Shown piece after piece: positions 7,680-15,652 of a stretch of DNA of 25,315 bases (positions within the stretch are counted from its first letter, which is position 1; the number at the start of each line of letters is the position of its first letter). Location of the stretch: the NCBI GenBank assembly GCA_017648525.1, contig JAGCIP010000164.1, forward strand, positions 1-25,315, read 5' to 3'. The DNA comes from Clostridia bacterium (GTDB lineage Bacteria; Bacillota; Clostridia; Christensenellales; Borkfalkiaceae). The notes beneath the pieces are model-generated. The model saw nothing but the letters and a program-made list of their open reading frames with translations. It was not told the DNA's origin and made no database searches. The translations under genes and the position numbers were made by a program.

Positions 7680-8785
7680 GCGTTTTAACAATTTTAATAG
7701 TAACCTTTTCTCTGCTTGGCGCTGTTGATAGAGTTTTTGGTAATAAATTCGGTCTAGGAAGAGAATTTGTAAGAGGATTTGAATTGTTTGCCCCTATGGC
7801 CCTCTCAATGATAGGTATGCTTATTTTAACACCTGCGCTCGGGGTTTGGTTTTCTCCATTTTTTGAGTGGTTTTATAACGTTTTTCAAATAGACCCGTCA
7901 ATTATTACATCTTCGCTTTTCGCAAACGATATGGGTGGAACTTCGCTATCTCTTAACATTATGAAAAATTTAAGCGTTGGCAAATTTAATTCATACGTTG
8001 TATCTTCAATGATGGGATGCATAATTTCTTTCACTATCCCCTTTTCTTTGGGAATTGTTAAAAAAGAAAAACACGCAGATATGCTATTCGGATTTTTGTG
8101 CGGAATAGTAACAATTCCCATAGGCTCGATTGTCGCTGGACTTATTTGTGGACTGAGTTTTTTAGAAATTATCGTAGATTTGTTACCACTTTTCATTTTT
8201 GCAATCATAATTTCGCTATGCTTACTTTTCGCATCTAATATAGCAATTAAAATATTTAAGATATTCGGCGTGTTTATGCAGGTCTTAATAAGCATAGGTC
8301 TCGGAATTGGGATATTTACTTTTTTAACCAAAATACCTGTTGTTGATTTGTTCGACACGCTAGAAAATGCCGCTTTAATTTGCGTTAATGCTTGTATAAC
8401 CTTATCGGGAACTTTCCCCTTAATGTTTGTCGTTGGTAAAATTTTGAATAAGCCCATGAACAAACTTGGAGAGAAACTTAGTATAAACTCTATTAGTTCA
8501 CTATCACTTGTTTCTAATTTAGTGACTAACGCAACTACTTTTGGAGCTATGAACGAAATGGATAAAAAAGGTACTGTTCTAAACTCTGCTTTCGCCGTTT
8601 CTGCCGCATTTACTTTCGGCGGACATTTAGCGTTCACTATGGCGTTTGATTCTAGTTACGTGTTACCAGTTATAATAGGAAAATTAGTTGCGGGAATTTG
8701 TGCTTTAATATTAGCAATAACTCTTTATGAAAGACGAAACAAATCTAAGAATTTGCAAGATTGTTCCACGCCTAGCCACAACTAA
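7676..8785 (+). CDS. eutH: EutH-family ethanolamine-type transporter
   Basis: This polytopic inner-membrane protein has 369 residues and about ten hydrophobic spans, the normal EutH size. Recognisable family features are an AVDRVFG motif in the first span, SSLFANDMGGTSLS around residues 80-93, a GxxxGIVTIPIG block near 140 and a conserved NxxTTFGAMNEMDKKG stretch near 285. The family is proposed to help ethanolamine enter the cell. GAGGAG precedes the ATG, which overlaps the PHP stop by four bases. No ethanolamine ammonia-lyase, microcompartment shell or eut regulator is present here. Its partners are a nucleosidase and a phosphatase, so its real substrate is open. Confidence 0.9.
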   Translation: MSVLTILIVTFSLLGAVDRVFGNKFGLGREFVRGFELFAPMALSMIGMLILTPALGVWFSPFFEWFYNVFQIDPSIITSSLFANDMGGTSLSLNIMKNLSVGKFNSYVVSSMMGCIISFTIPFSLGIVKKEKHADMLFGFLCGIVTIPIGSIVAGLICGLSFLEIIVDLLPLFIFAIIISLCLLFASNIAIKIFKIFGVFMQVLISIGLGIGIFTFLTKIPVVDLFDTLENAALICVNACITLSGTFPLMFVVGKILNKPMNKLGEKLSINSISSLSLVSNLVTNATTFGAMNEMDKKGTVLNSAFAVSAAFTFGGHLAFTMAFDSSYVLPVIIGKLVAGICALILAITLYERRNKSKNLQDCSTPSHN

Positions 8786-8874
8786 TAACACGCACGGTTT
8801 AATTCCCAACAATAAACAACTCAACTTTCCCTGCTGGAATTAAATATAAGTTAATTACTTGATTTTTTAACAAA

Positions 8875-8916
8875 AAAGCACACTACATTTTACTAAAAGT
8901 AATTGTAGTGTGCTTT
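8875..8916. terminator. Bidirectional terminator between eutH and the sensor kinase gene
   Basis: Perfect 13-base arms AAAGCACACTACA (8875-8887) and its complement (8904-8916) flank a 16-base AT-rich loop. The minus-strand tail is a run of U directly after the stem. The plus-strand tail CATATTTT is weaker. It sits between converging genes and probably serves both. Between eutH and this stem there is also a spaced 9-base inverted repeat, TTTAATTCC/GGAATTAAA. Confidence 0.8.
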
Positions 8917-8993
8917 CATATTTTAAAAATAAAAACTTTTATCTAATACGCCCTTTAACGAGCCTTTTACCTGCTTACTGCTGGTTTTAACAA

Positions 8994-10025
8994 TTAAATA
9001 ACAGGAAGTTTCACGGTAAAGGTGCAACCTTTATCTTGATTATTTTGAACAAATATTTCGCCGTCGTTTACTTCTACTATTCGTTTTGCCAAAGCAAGCC
9101 CTAAACCACTACCTTCCATCTTGCGCGTTGAATCACTTTGATAAAACTTATCAAAAACGTGAGCAATATCTTTTTCTTGTATTCCTGCACCATTATCTTT
9201 TATGGTAAAAACAATACGCCCGTTATCAATCCCTAAGCGCATTGATATAACGCCTTTTTGCGGGCTAAACTTAATTGCATTGTTCAACAAATTAGACCAT
9301 ACGTATTGCAACAACTCGCTAGTGCCACAAAATTCAACGTCTTCCATTTCAACGTCTAATTCAATTTCTTTTTCAACCCATTGTATTTCTTGCGCCAAAA
9401 TGCATTGGCGTATTTGCTCATCTAACCTAAATTTAGCACGTTTAGATTGCAAATTTTTATTATCCAACTTTGCTAGTAGCAATATATTCCCCACTAACGT
9501 AGACAACCTTTTCGTGTTAAATAATATTTTCTCTACGTATTCCAACTGTTCTTTATTTACGTCTTTACAGCCTTGAAGTAGCATTGAATAACCCTCAATA
9601 GCATTTATAGGCGTTTTAAACTCGTGGGAAACGTTAGACACAAAATCTGATTGTATAGTTTCTAACGAGCCAAGTTCTTCTACCATAAGGTTAAAGTTAT
9701 TGTACATATTAGCAGTTTCTTTTACCATCATCTTGTCTTCTAAACGAACGGTAAAATCGCCTTTCGCAACTTTACTCATACTCTCGTTGAGTTTCATTGT
9801 TGGGGCTAGATACAGTTTATTTATAAAAAAAGTTAATACAATACCTATCGTAATACTAAACAAAAAGACTAAAACTGCGGGAGAAATATCAACCCATTCC
9901 CCAAATATTTCGTTGAGTACGGTAACCACAACTGTCGACATACCTATCGCTACAACGTTTTCAATCAATACCACGACTGAAAACCAAAAGCCCATGCTAA
10001 ATTTTGCTTTATTTTCGTTTTTCAT
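8994..10025 (-). CDS. Two-component sensor histidine kinase
   Basis: This membrane-bound kinase autophosphorylates a His and passes the phosphate to the adjacent response regulator. Of its 343 residues, two hydrophobic spans lie at about 11-37 and 48-72, followed by HAMP (about 72-118, with KGDFTVRL), HisKA (SHEFKTPI, His134) and HATPase (N-box LNNAIKF at 247-253, DNGAG at 277-281, GSGLGLALAKRI at 305-316). Only about ten residues separate the two spans, so there is no extracytoplasmic sensor domain. Signal sensing must occur in the membrane or through a partner. The start overlaps the regulator stop (ATGA), so the two are co-expressed. Confidence 0.95.
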   Translation of the reverse strand: MKNENKAKFSMGFWFSVVVLIENVVAIGMSTVVVTVLNEIFGEWVDISPAVLVFLFSITIGIVLTFFINKLYLAPTMKLNESMSKVAKGDFTVRLEDKMMVKETANMYNNFNLMVEELGSLETIQSDFVSNVSHEFKTPINAIEGYSMLLQGCKDVNKEQLEYVEKILFNTKRLSTLVGNILLLAKLDNKNLQSKRAKFRLDEQIRQCILAQEIQWVEKEIELDVEMEDVEFCGTSELLQYVWSNLLNNAIKFSPQKGVISMRLGIDNGRIVFTIKDNGAGIQEKDIAHVFDKFYQSDSTRKMEGSGLGLALAKRIVEVNDGEIFVQNNQDKGCTFTVKLPVI

Positions 10026-10693
10026 AGTTTAATTACCTTATACCCAACACCACGTATGGTAACGATTTTAAAGTCGGGATTATCACGGAAACGTTCTCTT
10101 AATTTACCAACGTGCACTTCAACAGTATGTTGGTCACTCTCGCTTTCATACCCCCAAATATCATCCATAATTTGTTGTTTTGTAAATATTTGACCAGGAT
10201 AAGCAGTCAATTTATACAAAAGTTGGAACTCTTTCTGGGGTAAAACAACTTTTTCTTCATTAGTAATAACCGTAAGCGAATCGTAAATAAGTTCGGTGTT
10301 GCCTATCGTTTGTTTACGCTCGCTTATCATTTGCGCCCTACGAAGTAGTGCACCTACACGCAACACCATTTCATTAATATTGATTGGTTTAACCATATAA
10401 TCATCACTACCCGAGTGAAAACCCATATACATATCGTTAAAAGCATCTTTTGCCGTTATCATAAGAATAGGCGTTTTATCCCCAGCATCTCGCAACGTGC
10501 GAACAAAGGTATAGCCGTCCATTTCCGGCATCATAATATCGGAAATTATAACGTCAAACTTCTCTTTATCCATTTCTTCTAATGCTTCAACGCCGTTAGA
10601 AACCCCTTTAACACTAAATCCTTTTTGAATTAAAACGTGGGCGAAAAGTTGCCTTAACTCTTTATCATCTTCCGCAATCAATACCTTAAACAT
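10022..10693 (-). CDS. OmpR/PhoB-family response regulator
   Basis: The 223-residue DNA-binding regulator is the partner of the downstream kinase. The receiver domain has the acidic pair in AEDD (8-10), the phosphoacceptor Asp52 in ISDIMMPEMDG, Thr80 in LMITAK and Lys102 in VKPI. The C-terminal winged helix has TVEVHVGKLRERF and ends with IRGVGYKVIKL, as in OmpR-type proteins. The ATG at 10693 has AAAGGAT upstream and a clear promoter at 10726-10754. The target genes are not identifiable from the window. Confidence 0.95.
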   Translation of the reverse strand: MFKVLIAEDDKELRQLFAHVLIQKGFSVKGVSNGVEALEEMDKEKFDVIISDIMMPEMDGYTFVRTLRDAGDKTPILMITAKDAFNDMYMGFHSGSDDYMVKPININEMVLRVGALLRRAQMISERKQTIGNTELIYDSLTVITNEEKVVLPQKEFQLLYKLTAYPGQIFTKQQIMDDIWGYESESDQHTVEVHVGKLRERFRDNPDFKIVTIRGVGYKVIKL

Positions 10694-10725
10694 AATTCTA
10701 TCCTTTTGTTTTTCACATTAACTAT

Positions 10726-10754
10726 ATTATATAGCTTACTAAAAATAATATCAA
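10726..10754 (-). promoter_or_regulatory. Sigma-A promoter of the two-component operon
   Basis: On the minus strand, TTGATA (10749-10754), 17 bases, then TATAAT (10726-10731). The predicted start is about 25 bases before the ATG. Confidence 0.8.
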
Positions 10755-10772
10755 GCATATTTATAATAAAAA

Positions 10773-10799
10773 ATGCGTTCTTTATTTTTAAGAACGCAT
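10773..10799 (-). terminator. Intrinsic terminator of the carbohydrate minus arm
   Basis: Ten-base arms ATGCGTTCTT and its complement (10773-10782 and 10790-10799) with a 7-base loop are followed on the minus strand by TTTTTTATT. It lies about 13 bases after the FGGY kinase stop. Confidence 0.88.
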
Positions 10800-10811
10800 C
10801 TTTACGTGTTT

Positions 10812-12224
10812 TTATTTAACTAATATTTGGTTGTATTTTTCAAACTTTTTCAAATATTTTTCCGCAAGTTCCGTGTTCGGCTCAACAGTTTTTCCGCTAA
10901 AATTAAACCTAACGTATTTATCTTCAATACCCTTTTTTGCCACCGAATAAGCACCAAAACAGCACCCGTCAGTTTGCTCTGACAAATACAACTTTCTATT
11001 TAGCACGGTTGATAAAATATTCATCCACGCTTCACTTCTAGTTGCACCGCCTGTTACAATTATTTTGCCCACGTTAAACCCTGCATCTGCGAAAGTGTTA
11101 ACTATTTGATTTATTTCAAACGCAACGCCTTCCATCGTCGCTTTAAGCATATCGAATTTATCGTGATTATAGGTTAAGTTATGAACGCTAAATTTTAATT
11201 CATTCTTACCACGGTATGCACCGTTACCAGAAATAAAGGGGTAAACCATTAAATCTTCATCAAAATCACGTTTAACAACTTCACTATTTATTGCGTCGTA
11301 ATCCGTGCCAAAGAAGTTCTTTTCCCACTCTAAAACCGTGCCTGAACTTACTGCAGAGACAAAGTAACCATATCCACCGTCGGGATGACGACGACAAGCA
11401 AATTTACCTGCAACTTTTTGTGCGTTTTTAGCAAATACTACCCAAGTAGTACCCGTAGAAACAATTATATCGTCATCTCCAAAATAATTAGAGCCTAAAC
11501 TTGCAGCAAACTGGTCATGAACACCGCAATACACGTTTAAGTTACCCTTAATACCTGTTGCAGATAAAAATTCTTGACTTGCTTGACCTATAAGTTCGCC
11601 TGCGCCTATAACTTTTGGGAATTGAGAACGGCTCATGCCAACAAACTCAATTAGTTTATCGTCCCAGTCGTTTTTCTCCCCGTCGTAAACCGCCATCATT
11701 GCAGCGCTAGTATAATCAATTACCGCTTTTTTAGTCAACATATAGTAAACGTAATCGGAAGTTGATAACACAAGTTTGGTTTTAGAAAACTCGATAGGCA
11801 TATTCTTTTTTAACCAGAAAAGTCTACTTATAGCAGAGCCTGCTGAAAGTTTACCGCCTGTAATTTCAGTAAATTTATCAGCGTTTTCTTGCGCCTCTAC
11901 CCCCGCACGATTATCAAGCCAAGTAAGTGCGTTAGTAAGCGGTATCAAATTGCCGTTTTCATCAAGGTCGGCAAGTAAGAAACTACCGCCTTGTGCAGAA
12001 AAAGACATTCCTAAAATTTCGCCGTCAAAATCTTTTACAGCATCTTTTACGGAATTTACCACCGCATTGTACCAGTCTTCTGCGTTTTGTTCAAAAAACT
12101 TTTCTGCGGGAGTTATCAATTTATAAGATTGATAGCCTTTGCCTAAAACGTTGTCGTTTTCGTCAAATAAAATGGCTTTTGTTCCCGTAGTTCCTAAATC
12201 AACGCCTAGATATCCTTTTATCAT
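10812..12224 (-). CDS. FGGY-family carbohydrate kinase
   Basis: This is an ATP-dependent sugar kinase of 470 residues. It has the N-terminal phosphate loop GVDLGTTGTKA (7-17), the sugar-site FSAQGGSF and the TWLDNRA block at 101-107. The catalytic-base motif GVHDQ is at 234-238 (Asp237), and STGTTWVV and VTGGATRSEAW complete the nucleotide site. It resembles xylulokinase and related ketose kinases. Substrate cannot be read from sequence, but the isomerase immediately upstream (overlap ATGA) implies a ketose formed from an aldose. It is the last gene of the arm amidohydrolase-isomerase-kinase and is followed by a strong terminator. Confidence 0.92.
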   Translation of the reverse strand: MIKGYLGVDLGTTGTKAILFDENDNVLGKGYQSYKLITPAEKFFEQNAEDWYNAVVNSVKDAVKDFDGEILGMSFSAQGGSFLLADLDENGNLIPLTNALTWLDNRAGVEAQENADKFTEITGGKLSAGSAISRLFWLKKNMPIEFSKTKLVLSTSDYVYYMLTKKAVIDYTSAAMMAVYDGEKNDWDDKLIEFVGMSRSQFPKVIGAGELIGQASQEFLSATGIKGNLNVYCGVHDQFAASLGSNYFGDDDIIVSTGTTWVVFAKNAQKVAGKFACRRHPDGGYGYFVSAVSSGTVLEWEKNFFGTDYDAINSEVVKRDFDEDLMVYPFISGNGAYRGKNELKFSVHNLTYNHDKFDMLKATMEGVAFEINQIVNTFADAGFNVGKIIVTGGATRSEAWMNILSTVLNRKLYLSEQTDGCCFGAYSVAKKGIEDKYVRFNFSGKTVEPNTELAEKYLKKFEKYNQILVK

Positions 12225-13600
12225 ATAACGAATACTTCCAAACCTAATAATTGACCAAAATATTTAAGTGCTTTAACGTCAACGTCGTAAACCATGAAAC
12301 TATGGTGAATTGCGCCGTATTCGCTTAATTTCTCCAAGAATTCGTCAATATGGCAATTTGCCTTAAACCAACCACGAATCTTGTTATCATAACCAGGTTC
12401 ATCATCAAGCATTTCAATGTCTGATAATAATAATTTATATTTTCCGTCAGAATCTTTATAAAGGTTGCCGAATACTGCTTGACCCTTTTTAAATCCAGCA
12501 TAAGCCTTGTTTGCTTTACCAACGGGTGCGTAATTAAACTTTTCAATAGCAAAAGAAGGTTTGCCTGTTGCAACGCCATAGTTCATTTCACCCATGTGGC
12601 TTATAAGTAATTTATCTTTTTTCCAGTCAGGACAGAAGATTTCGATAAAAGACGTATCCTTAAATCCTTTAAGCAACGCACCAACGAAAGATGCAGTCAA
12701 AACGTCGCCTTCACCTGCGTAACCAATTCCTCTTGCCATTGCTTTTGAGCATTCGATAAACGGCATAGTGCCAAGGTTATCTGCGCTCATATCAAGGAAG
12801 TTAACTGAAAATGCGCTTAAACCGTATTCTTCAACACCCTTTCTAACACCAAGACACGCCCTAATTCCCGCCTTGTAATATTCGTCAAGTTCTAAATCAG
12901 CACCAACAAATTCTTTTTCATATATAGCCTTTTCGTCAGCAATTTCTTTATCGGTAACCTTGTCGCACAAATCTTTCATTTGCTTATCGCTTAAAGAAAC
13001 GATTTCAATGCCAAAAGTTTCCTTTGCATCTTCTTTGCTAATAAGGAAGTCGCCCATACCGTCGAAAGAAGACCCAAACGCACCGACTTTACTGCCTTTA
13101 AGAGATTTTGCAGCAACCGCCGCCCTAATATAATCGCACGTCTTTTTAACAACGTTGCTGTTAGAAGTGTGTCCTGCCGCAATAGCGTAAAGTTTGCCAC
13201 GTTGCTTTAATAGGTTACACATATCCATTACCCCGTGGATACCGTGGTTGTTGCTGATTGCTCCTGGGGTTTCATAAGAACTCAACGAATACGCTTCAGT
13301 TGAATCAAGAACGATTATAGGCAAATCAGTTCCAGCAAGAGCATCTATACTTTCTAAAGACGGAGAGTATGCAGCGTGTAAGGTAACGATAGCTTGAGCC
13401 CCTTGTTCTTCAAAATTTTTAACGGCAGTCTTAAATTCTTCTTTAATTCTACAAAAATCTGTTTTGATAACGTCAAAGCCTTGATTAGTTAAAATTGACG
13501 CCATTCTATCGTAAAATGCTTGCATATGTATTCTGTTTGTTCCGCCGTCGTCATACAACTTGATGTAAAGTGGTAAAAAACCAATTTTAATTTTAGCCAT
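12221..13600 (-). CDS. L-fucose/L-arabinose isomerase-like sugar isomerase (COG2407 type)
   Basis: The 459-residue protein has the layout of the FucI-related isomerase group: N-terminal IGFLPLYIKLYDD, the active-site loop NHGIHGVMDMCN at about 118-129, a probable metal-ligand pair in YAGEGDV (Glu297 and Asp299) and SHMGEMN (His335). These enzymes use a divalent metal to interconvert aldose and ketose. Several members of this group act on unusual or phosphorylated/sulfonated sugars, so the exact substrate is not assigned. AAGGAGAA precedes the ATG, 11 bases after the amidohydrolase stop. With the downstream kinase it forms a classic isomerase-kinase pair. Confidence 0.85.
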   Translation of the reverse strand: MAKIKIGFLPLYIKLYDDGGTNRIHMQAFYDRMASILTNQGFDVIKTDFCRIKEEFKTAVKNFEEQGAQAIVTLHAAYSPSLESIDALAGTDLPIIVLDSTEAYSLSSYETPGAISNNHGIHGVMDMCNLLKQRGKLYAIAAGHTSNSNVVKKTCDYIRAAVAAKSLKGSKVGAFGSSFDGMGDFLISKEDAKETFGIEIVSLSDKQMKDLCDKVTDKEIADEKAIYEKEFVGADLELDEYYKAGIRACLGVRKGVEEYGLSAFSVNFLDMSADNLGTMPFIECSKAMARGIGYAGEGDVLTASFVGALLKGFKDTSFIEIFCPDWKKDKLLISHMGEMNYGVATGKPSFAIEKFNYAPVGKANKAYAGFKKGQAVFGNLYKDSDGKYKLLLSDIEMLDDEPGYDNKIRGWFKANCHIDEFLEKLSEYGAIHHSFMVYDVDVKALKYFGQLLGLEVFVI

Positions 13601-13611
13601 AATAGTTCTCC

Positions 13612-14634
13612 TTAAAATTTAATATTGAAAAGGTTTACAGCGTTATTGCACATAACGTCTGCAACGTCTTCTTTTGATAATGAAAGTTTTTCAGCAGTCT
13701 TTTTAAAGCCACGAATAATTTCGTACATAAAGTTAGTTACGTTAGGTTCGTCGGTTTCTCTCATATGTTCTGCATTTGAAACGTCGCCGTAAAGTCCACG
13801 GGGTACTACGTTGATATAGTATCCGTCTTCACTAATACGGTACATTCTCATTTTTGATATCGGCAAGTCAGAACCAAATAAAAGTCTCTTCGTTCCTACT
13901 GCGTTAATGCATTGTTCTGTTGCAAGCGGTAAAGTATTTGCACAGAAATCGAACATCATATTCTTTGTATGCTTTAACGTTTCAAAAGCATCACCTAAAT
14001 CTTCGGGGGCATACGCTCTGCCGATATGCGCAACGATAAGTTTTACGTTGGGATATTTTTGTTCAATATCCATAAGGGTTGCAATGTTTTTCGGGTCTTT
14101 TAATCTATCGGTTCTTGAAATGTGTAAAATAACTTTCCAACCATATTTATCTGCTACCTTTAAGTGTTCGGGATTTAAAAATTCGTAAATTTCAGCGTTC
14201 TTTCCTAAAACGCCGTCTTTACAGTTGTTAAGATATGGTTTTAAGCCTTGGAAACCACCCTTTATTACTTGCTCTTCCAAAAATTCCGCAGAATCGTTAT
14301 AGTGCGATAAGAACAATGCGGGATATCCGTATTCTTTAGATTTCTCACTACAATAGGCGTTTGACTTATCTAGATAAGCACTAGGACTGCCGAAAATAAC
14401 CGGTATAACCTTTTGATTTGGGAATAAATCTTTGTAGGTTTGAGTTATATCTTCGATTGAATTGTCTAAAGCGACACGACCCGGCCAATAAATGGGCGCA
14501 CCCGGTTTTCTAGGTTTTTTACAATCGAGCGTATATACGTGAGTGTGCACGTCCACTATGTTTTTAGGCAAAAATTCGTTTAACTCTTCTTCGTAAACTT
14601 TTTTGTCGAAATCTGTAAGTTCAAAACCAAACAT
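13612..14634 (-). CDS. COG2159-type amidohydrolase (TIM-barrel metal hydrolase)
   Basis: The 340-residue protein carries the amidohydrolase metal ligands: DVHTHVY (28-34, His30 and His32), ILHISR (His171), VAHIGRA (His203) and FGSDLP (Asp256). This subgroup includes decarboxylases and lactone hydrolases. Next to a sugar isomerase and kinase, a lactonase or similar ring-opening role is possible, but that is inference only. It is the first gene of its arm and has its own promoter (14668-14697), which abuts a likely DeoR site. The ATG at 14634 has AAGGTAGG upstream. Confidence 0.82.
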   Translation of the reverse strand: MFGFELTDFDKKVYEEELNEFLPKNIVDVHTHVYTLDCKKPRKPGAPIYWPGRVALDNSIEDITQTYKDLFPNQKVIPVIFGSPSAYLDKSNAYCSEKSKEYGYPALFLSHYNDSAEFLEEQVIKGGFQGLKPYLNNCKDGVLGKNAEIYEFLNPEHLKVADKYGWKVILHISRTDRLKDPKNIATLMDIEQKYPNVKLIVAHIGRAYAPEDLGDAFETLKHTKNMMFDFCANTLPLATEQCINAVGTKRLLFGSDLPISKMRMYRISEDGYYINVVPRGLYGDVSNAEHMRETDEPNVTNFMYEIIRGFKKTAEKLSLSKEDVADVMCNNAVNLFNIKF

Positions 14635-14667
14635 TTTAATTTACCTACCTTTTTTCTAATTTTTTTT

Positions 14668-14697
14668 ATTATATCAAATATTTTCCAAAACTGTCAA
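14668..14697 (-). promoter_or_regulatory. Promoter of the amidohydrolase-isomerase-kinase arm
   Basis: On the minus strand, TTGACA (14692-14697), 18 bases, then TATAAT (14668-14673), with TG one base before the -10. A CGCTCAAA word (14705-14712) lies only 7 bases upstream of the -35. Confidence 0.8.
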
Positions 14698-14704
14698 CTA
14701 ATTA

Positions 14705-14712
14705 TTTGAGCG
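14705..14712 (-). promoter_or_regulatory. Probable DeoR-family operator, third copy
   Basis: CGCTCAAA on the minus strand matches the CGCTCAAT repeats at 15543 and 15564 at seven of eight positions. It sits directly upstream of the -35 of the amidohydrolase promoter and just after the regulator stop codon, outside coding sequence. Confidence 0.55.
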
Positions 14713-14718
14713 TTTCAA

Positions 14719-15501
14719 TCATTTTTCACAAATTCTAACGTTAATTCCGTTGCGTAAAATCGTTTTAACAGCGCTATCTGATATATTATCGTCGGTAATA
14801 ACCAAAGACACGTTATCCCCTTTTGAAAAACTAACTAATGCTGCCTTATTATATTTATGAGAGTCCATCAAAATTATGCAGTTGTCAGAGTTTGCAATAG
14901 CCGTTTCACAAATCCTTGCAGATTCAAAGTCGGTAGTTGAAAAACCTGCACTCGCACTATATCCGTCCGTACCTAATATACATTTATCAAAGTGACAGTC
15001 CTTTATTGCCTTTTCGGTCATATACCCGCAAAAATCCTTTCTGTTCGGTCTATACGTCCCGCCTATTAAATTAACTTCGGACGAGTCGTTTAGTATATTT
15101 ATAATCATATACGAATTAGTAAAGACTTTAACGTTCTTAAATTGCTTTTGTTTTATGGCTTCGTTAAGCGCCATACTAAATAAACAAACAGTTGTACCTG
15201 AATCCAAAAAAATAGTATCTCCGTCGTTTATGCACTTTACCGCTTCACGTGCGATACGCTTTTTTTCTTTAACGTAAAGTTCTTCACTTGTTTCATATCT
15301 ATAAAAACTGTATGAACTATCAGGCAAACTAATTTTACCATGTGACCTTATACCATATCCCTTTTCTTCTAAGCGAGCGAACAATCTTCTCGCAGTCGCC
15401 TCAGACACGCCGAGCTTTTGCATTGCGCTTTTTAGGGTAACAAAACCGTTGAGTTGCATTTCCTTAATTATTACGTTTTCAGTTGCTATTGTTTTTTTCA
15501 T
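14719..15501 (-). CDS. DeoR-family transcriptional regulator of the carbohydrate locus
   Basis: The 260-residue protein has an N-terminal DeoR-type helix-turn-helix (about residues 6-58, with VTLKSAMQKLGVSEATARRLFARLEEKG) and a C-terminal sugar-phosphate-sensing domain. The domain contains the FLDSGTT motif (98-104) and further blocks LIGGTYRPNR and DKCILGTDGYS. These regulators usually repress catabolic genes until a phosphorylated sugar binds. The gene stands between two divergent arms of catabolic genes. Its promoter overlaps two copies of the word CGCTCAAT, which implies autoregulation. The ATG at 15501 has AAGGAAA upstream. Confidence 0.92.
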   Translation of the reverse strand: MKKTIATENVIIKEMQLNGFVTLKSAMQKLGVSEATARRLFARLEEKGYGIRSHGKISLPDSSYSFYRYETSEELYVKEKKRIAREAVKCINDGDTIFLDSGTTVCLFSMALNEAIKQKQFKNVKVFTNSYMIINILNDSSEVNLIGGTYRPNRKDFCGYMTEKAIKDCHFDKCILGTDGYSASAGFSTTDFESARICETAIANSDNCIILMDSHKYNKAALVSFSKGDNVSLVITDDNISDSAVKTILRNGINVRICEK

Positions 15502-15528
15502 AAAGCTTTTCCTTGTTTTTATAAATTC

Positions 15529-15557
15529 ATATTAACACAAACCGCTCAATTTGTCAA
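15529..15557 (-). promoter_or_regulatory. Promoter of the DeoR-family regulator
   Basis: On the minus strand, TTGACA (15552-15557), 17 bases, then TAATAT (15529-15534). One CGCTCAAT repeat lies inside the spacer and the other is 6 bases upstream of the -35. Confidence 0.78.
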
Positions 15558-15571
15558 GAAAATCGCTCAAT
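15543..15571. promoter_or_regulatory. Tandem operator: two CGCTCAAT repeats 21 bp apart
   Basis: Identical 8-bp words at 15543-15550 and 15564-15571 are direct repeats with a 21-bp period, two turns of the helix, so a protein dimer could bind one face. They bracket the -35 of the regulator promoter and lie 25 bases upstream of the -35 of the divergent TIM-like gene. One site could therefore control both arms. Confidence 0.65.
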
Positions 15572-15595
15572 ATTTTTAGTGGTTAAGTAATACGA

Positions 15596-15625
15596 TTGAC
15601 AAAAAGGCTATAAAAATAATATCAT
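15596..15625 (+). promoter_or_regulatory. Promoter of the TIM-like/yjbQ/DUF4432 arm
   Basis: TTGACA (15596-15601) is perfect. The best -10 is TATCAT (15620-15625) with an 18-base spacer. An alternative TAATAT at 15617 has a 15-base spacer. The weak -10 suits a regulated promoter. Confidence 0.62.
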
Positions 15626-15652
15626 TAAATAAAAAAACAAGAGGTTAGCACA

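Noticed and set aside
7885..8637. Long minus-strand frame of 250 residues inside eutH
   Set aside because: It is fully antisense to a clear membrane-protein gene, is rich in residues expected from the reverse of hydrophobic codons, and has no ribosome binding site.
7676..8785. Ethanolamine microcompartment locus
   Set aside because: No shell protein, ammonia-lyase or other eut gene is present in the window; only the EutH-type transporter is.
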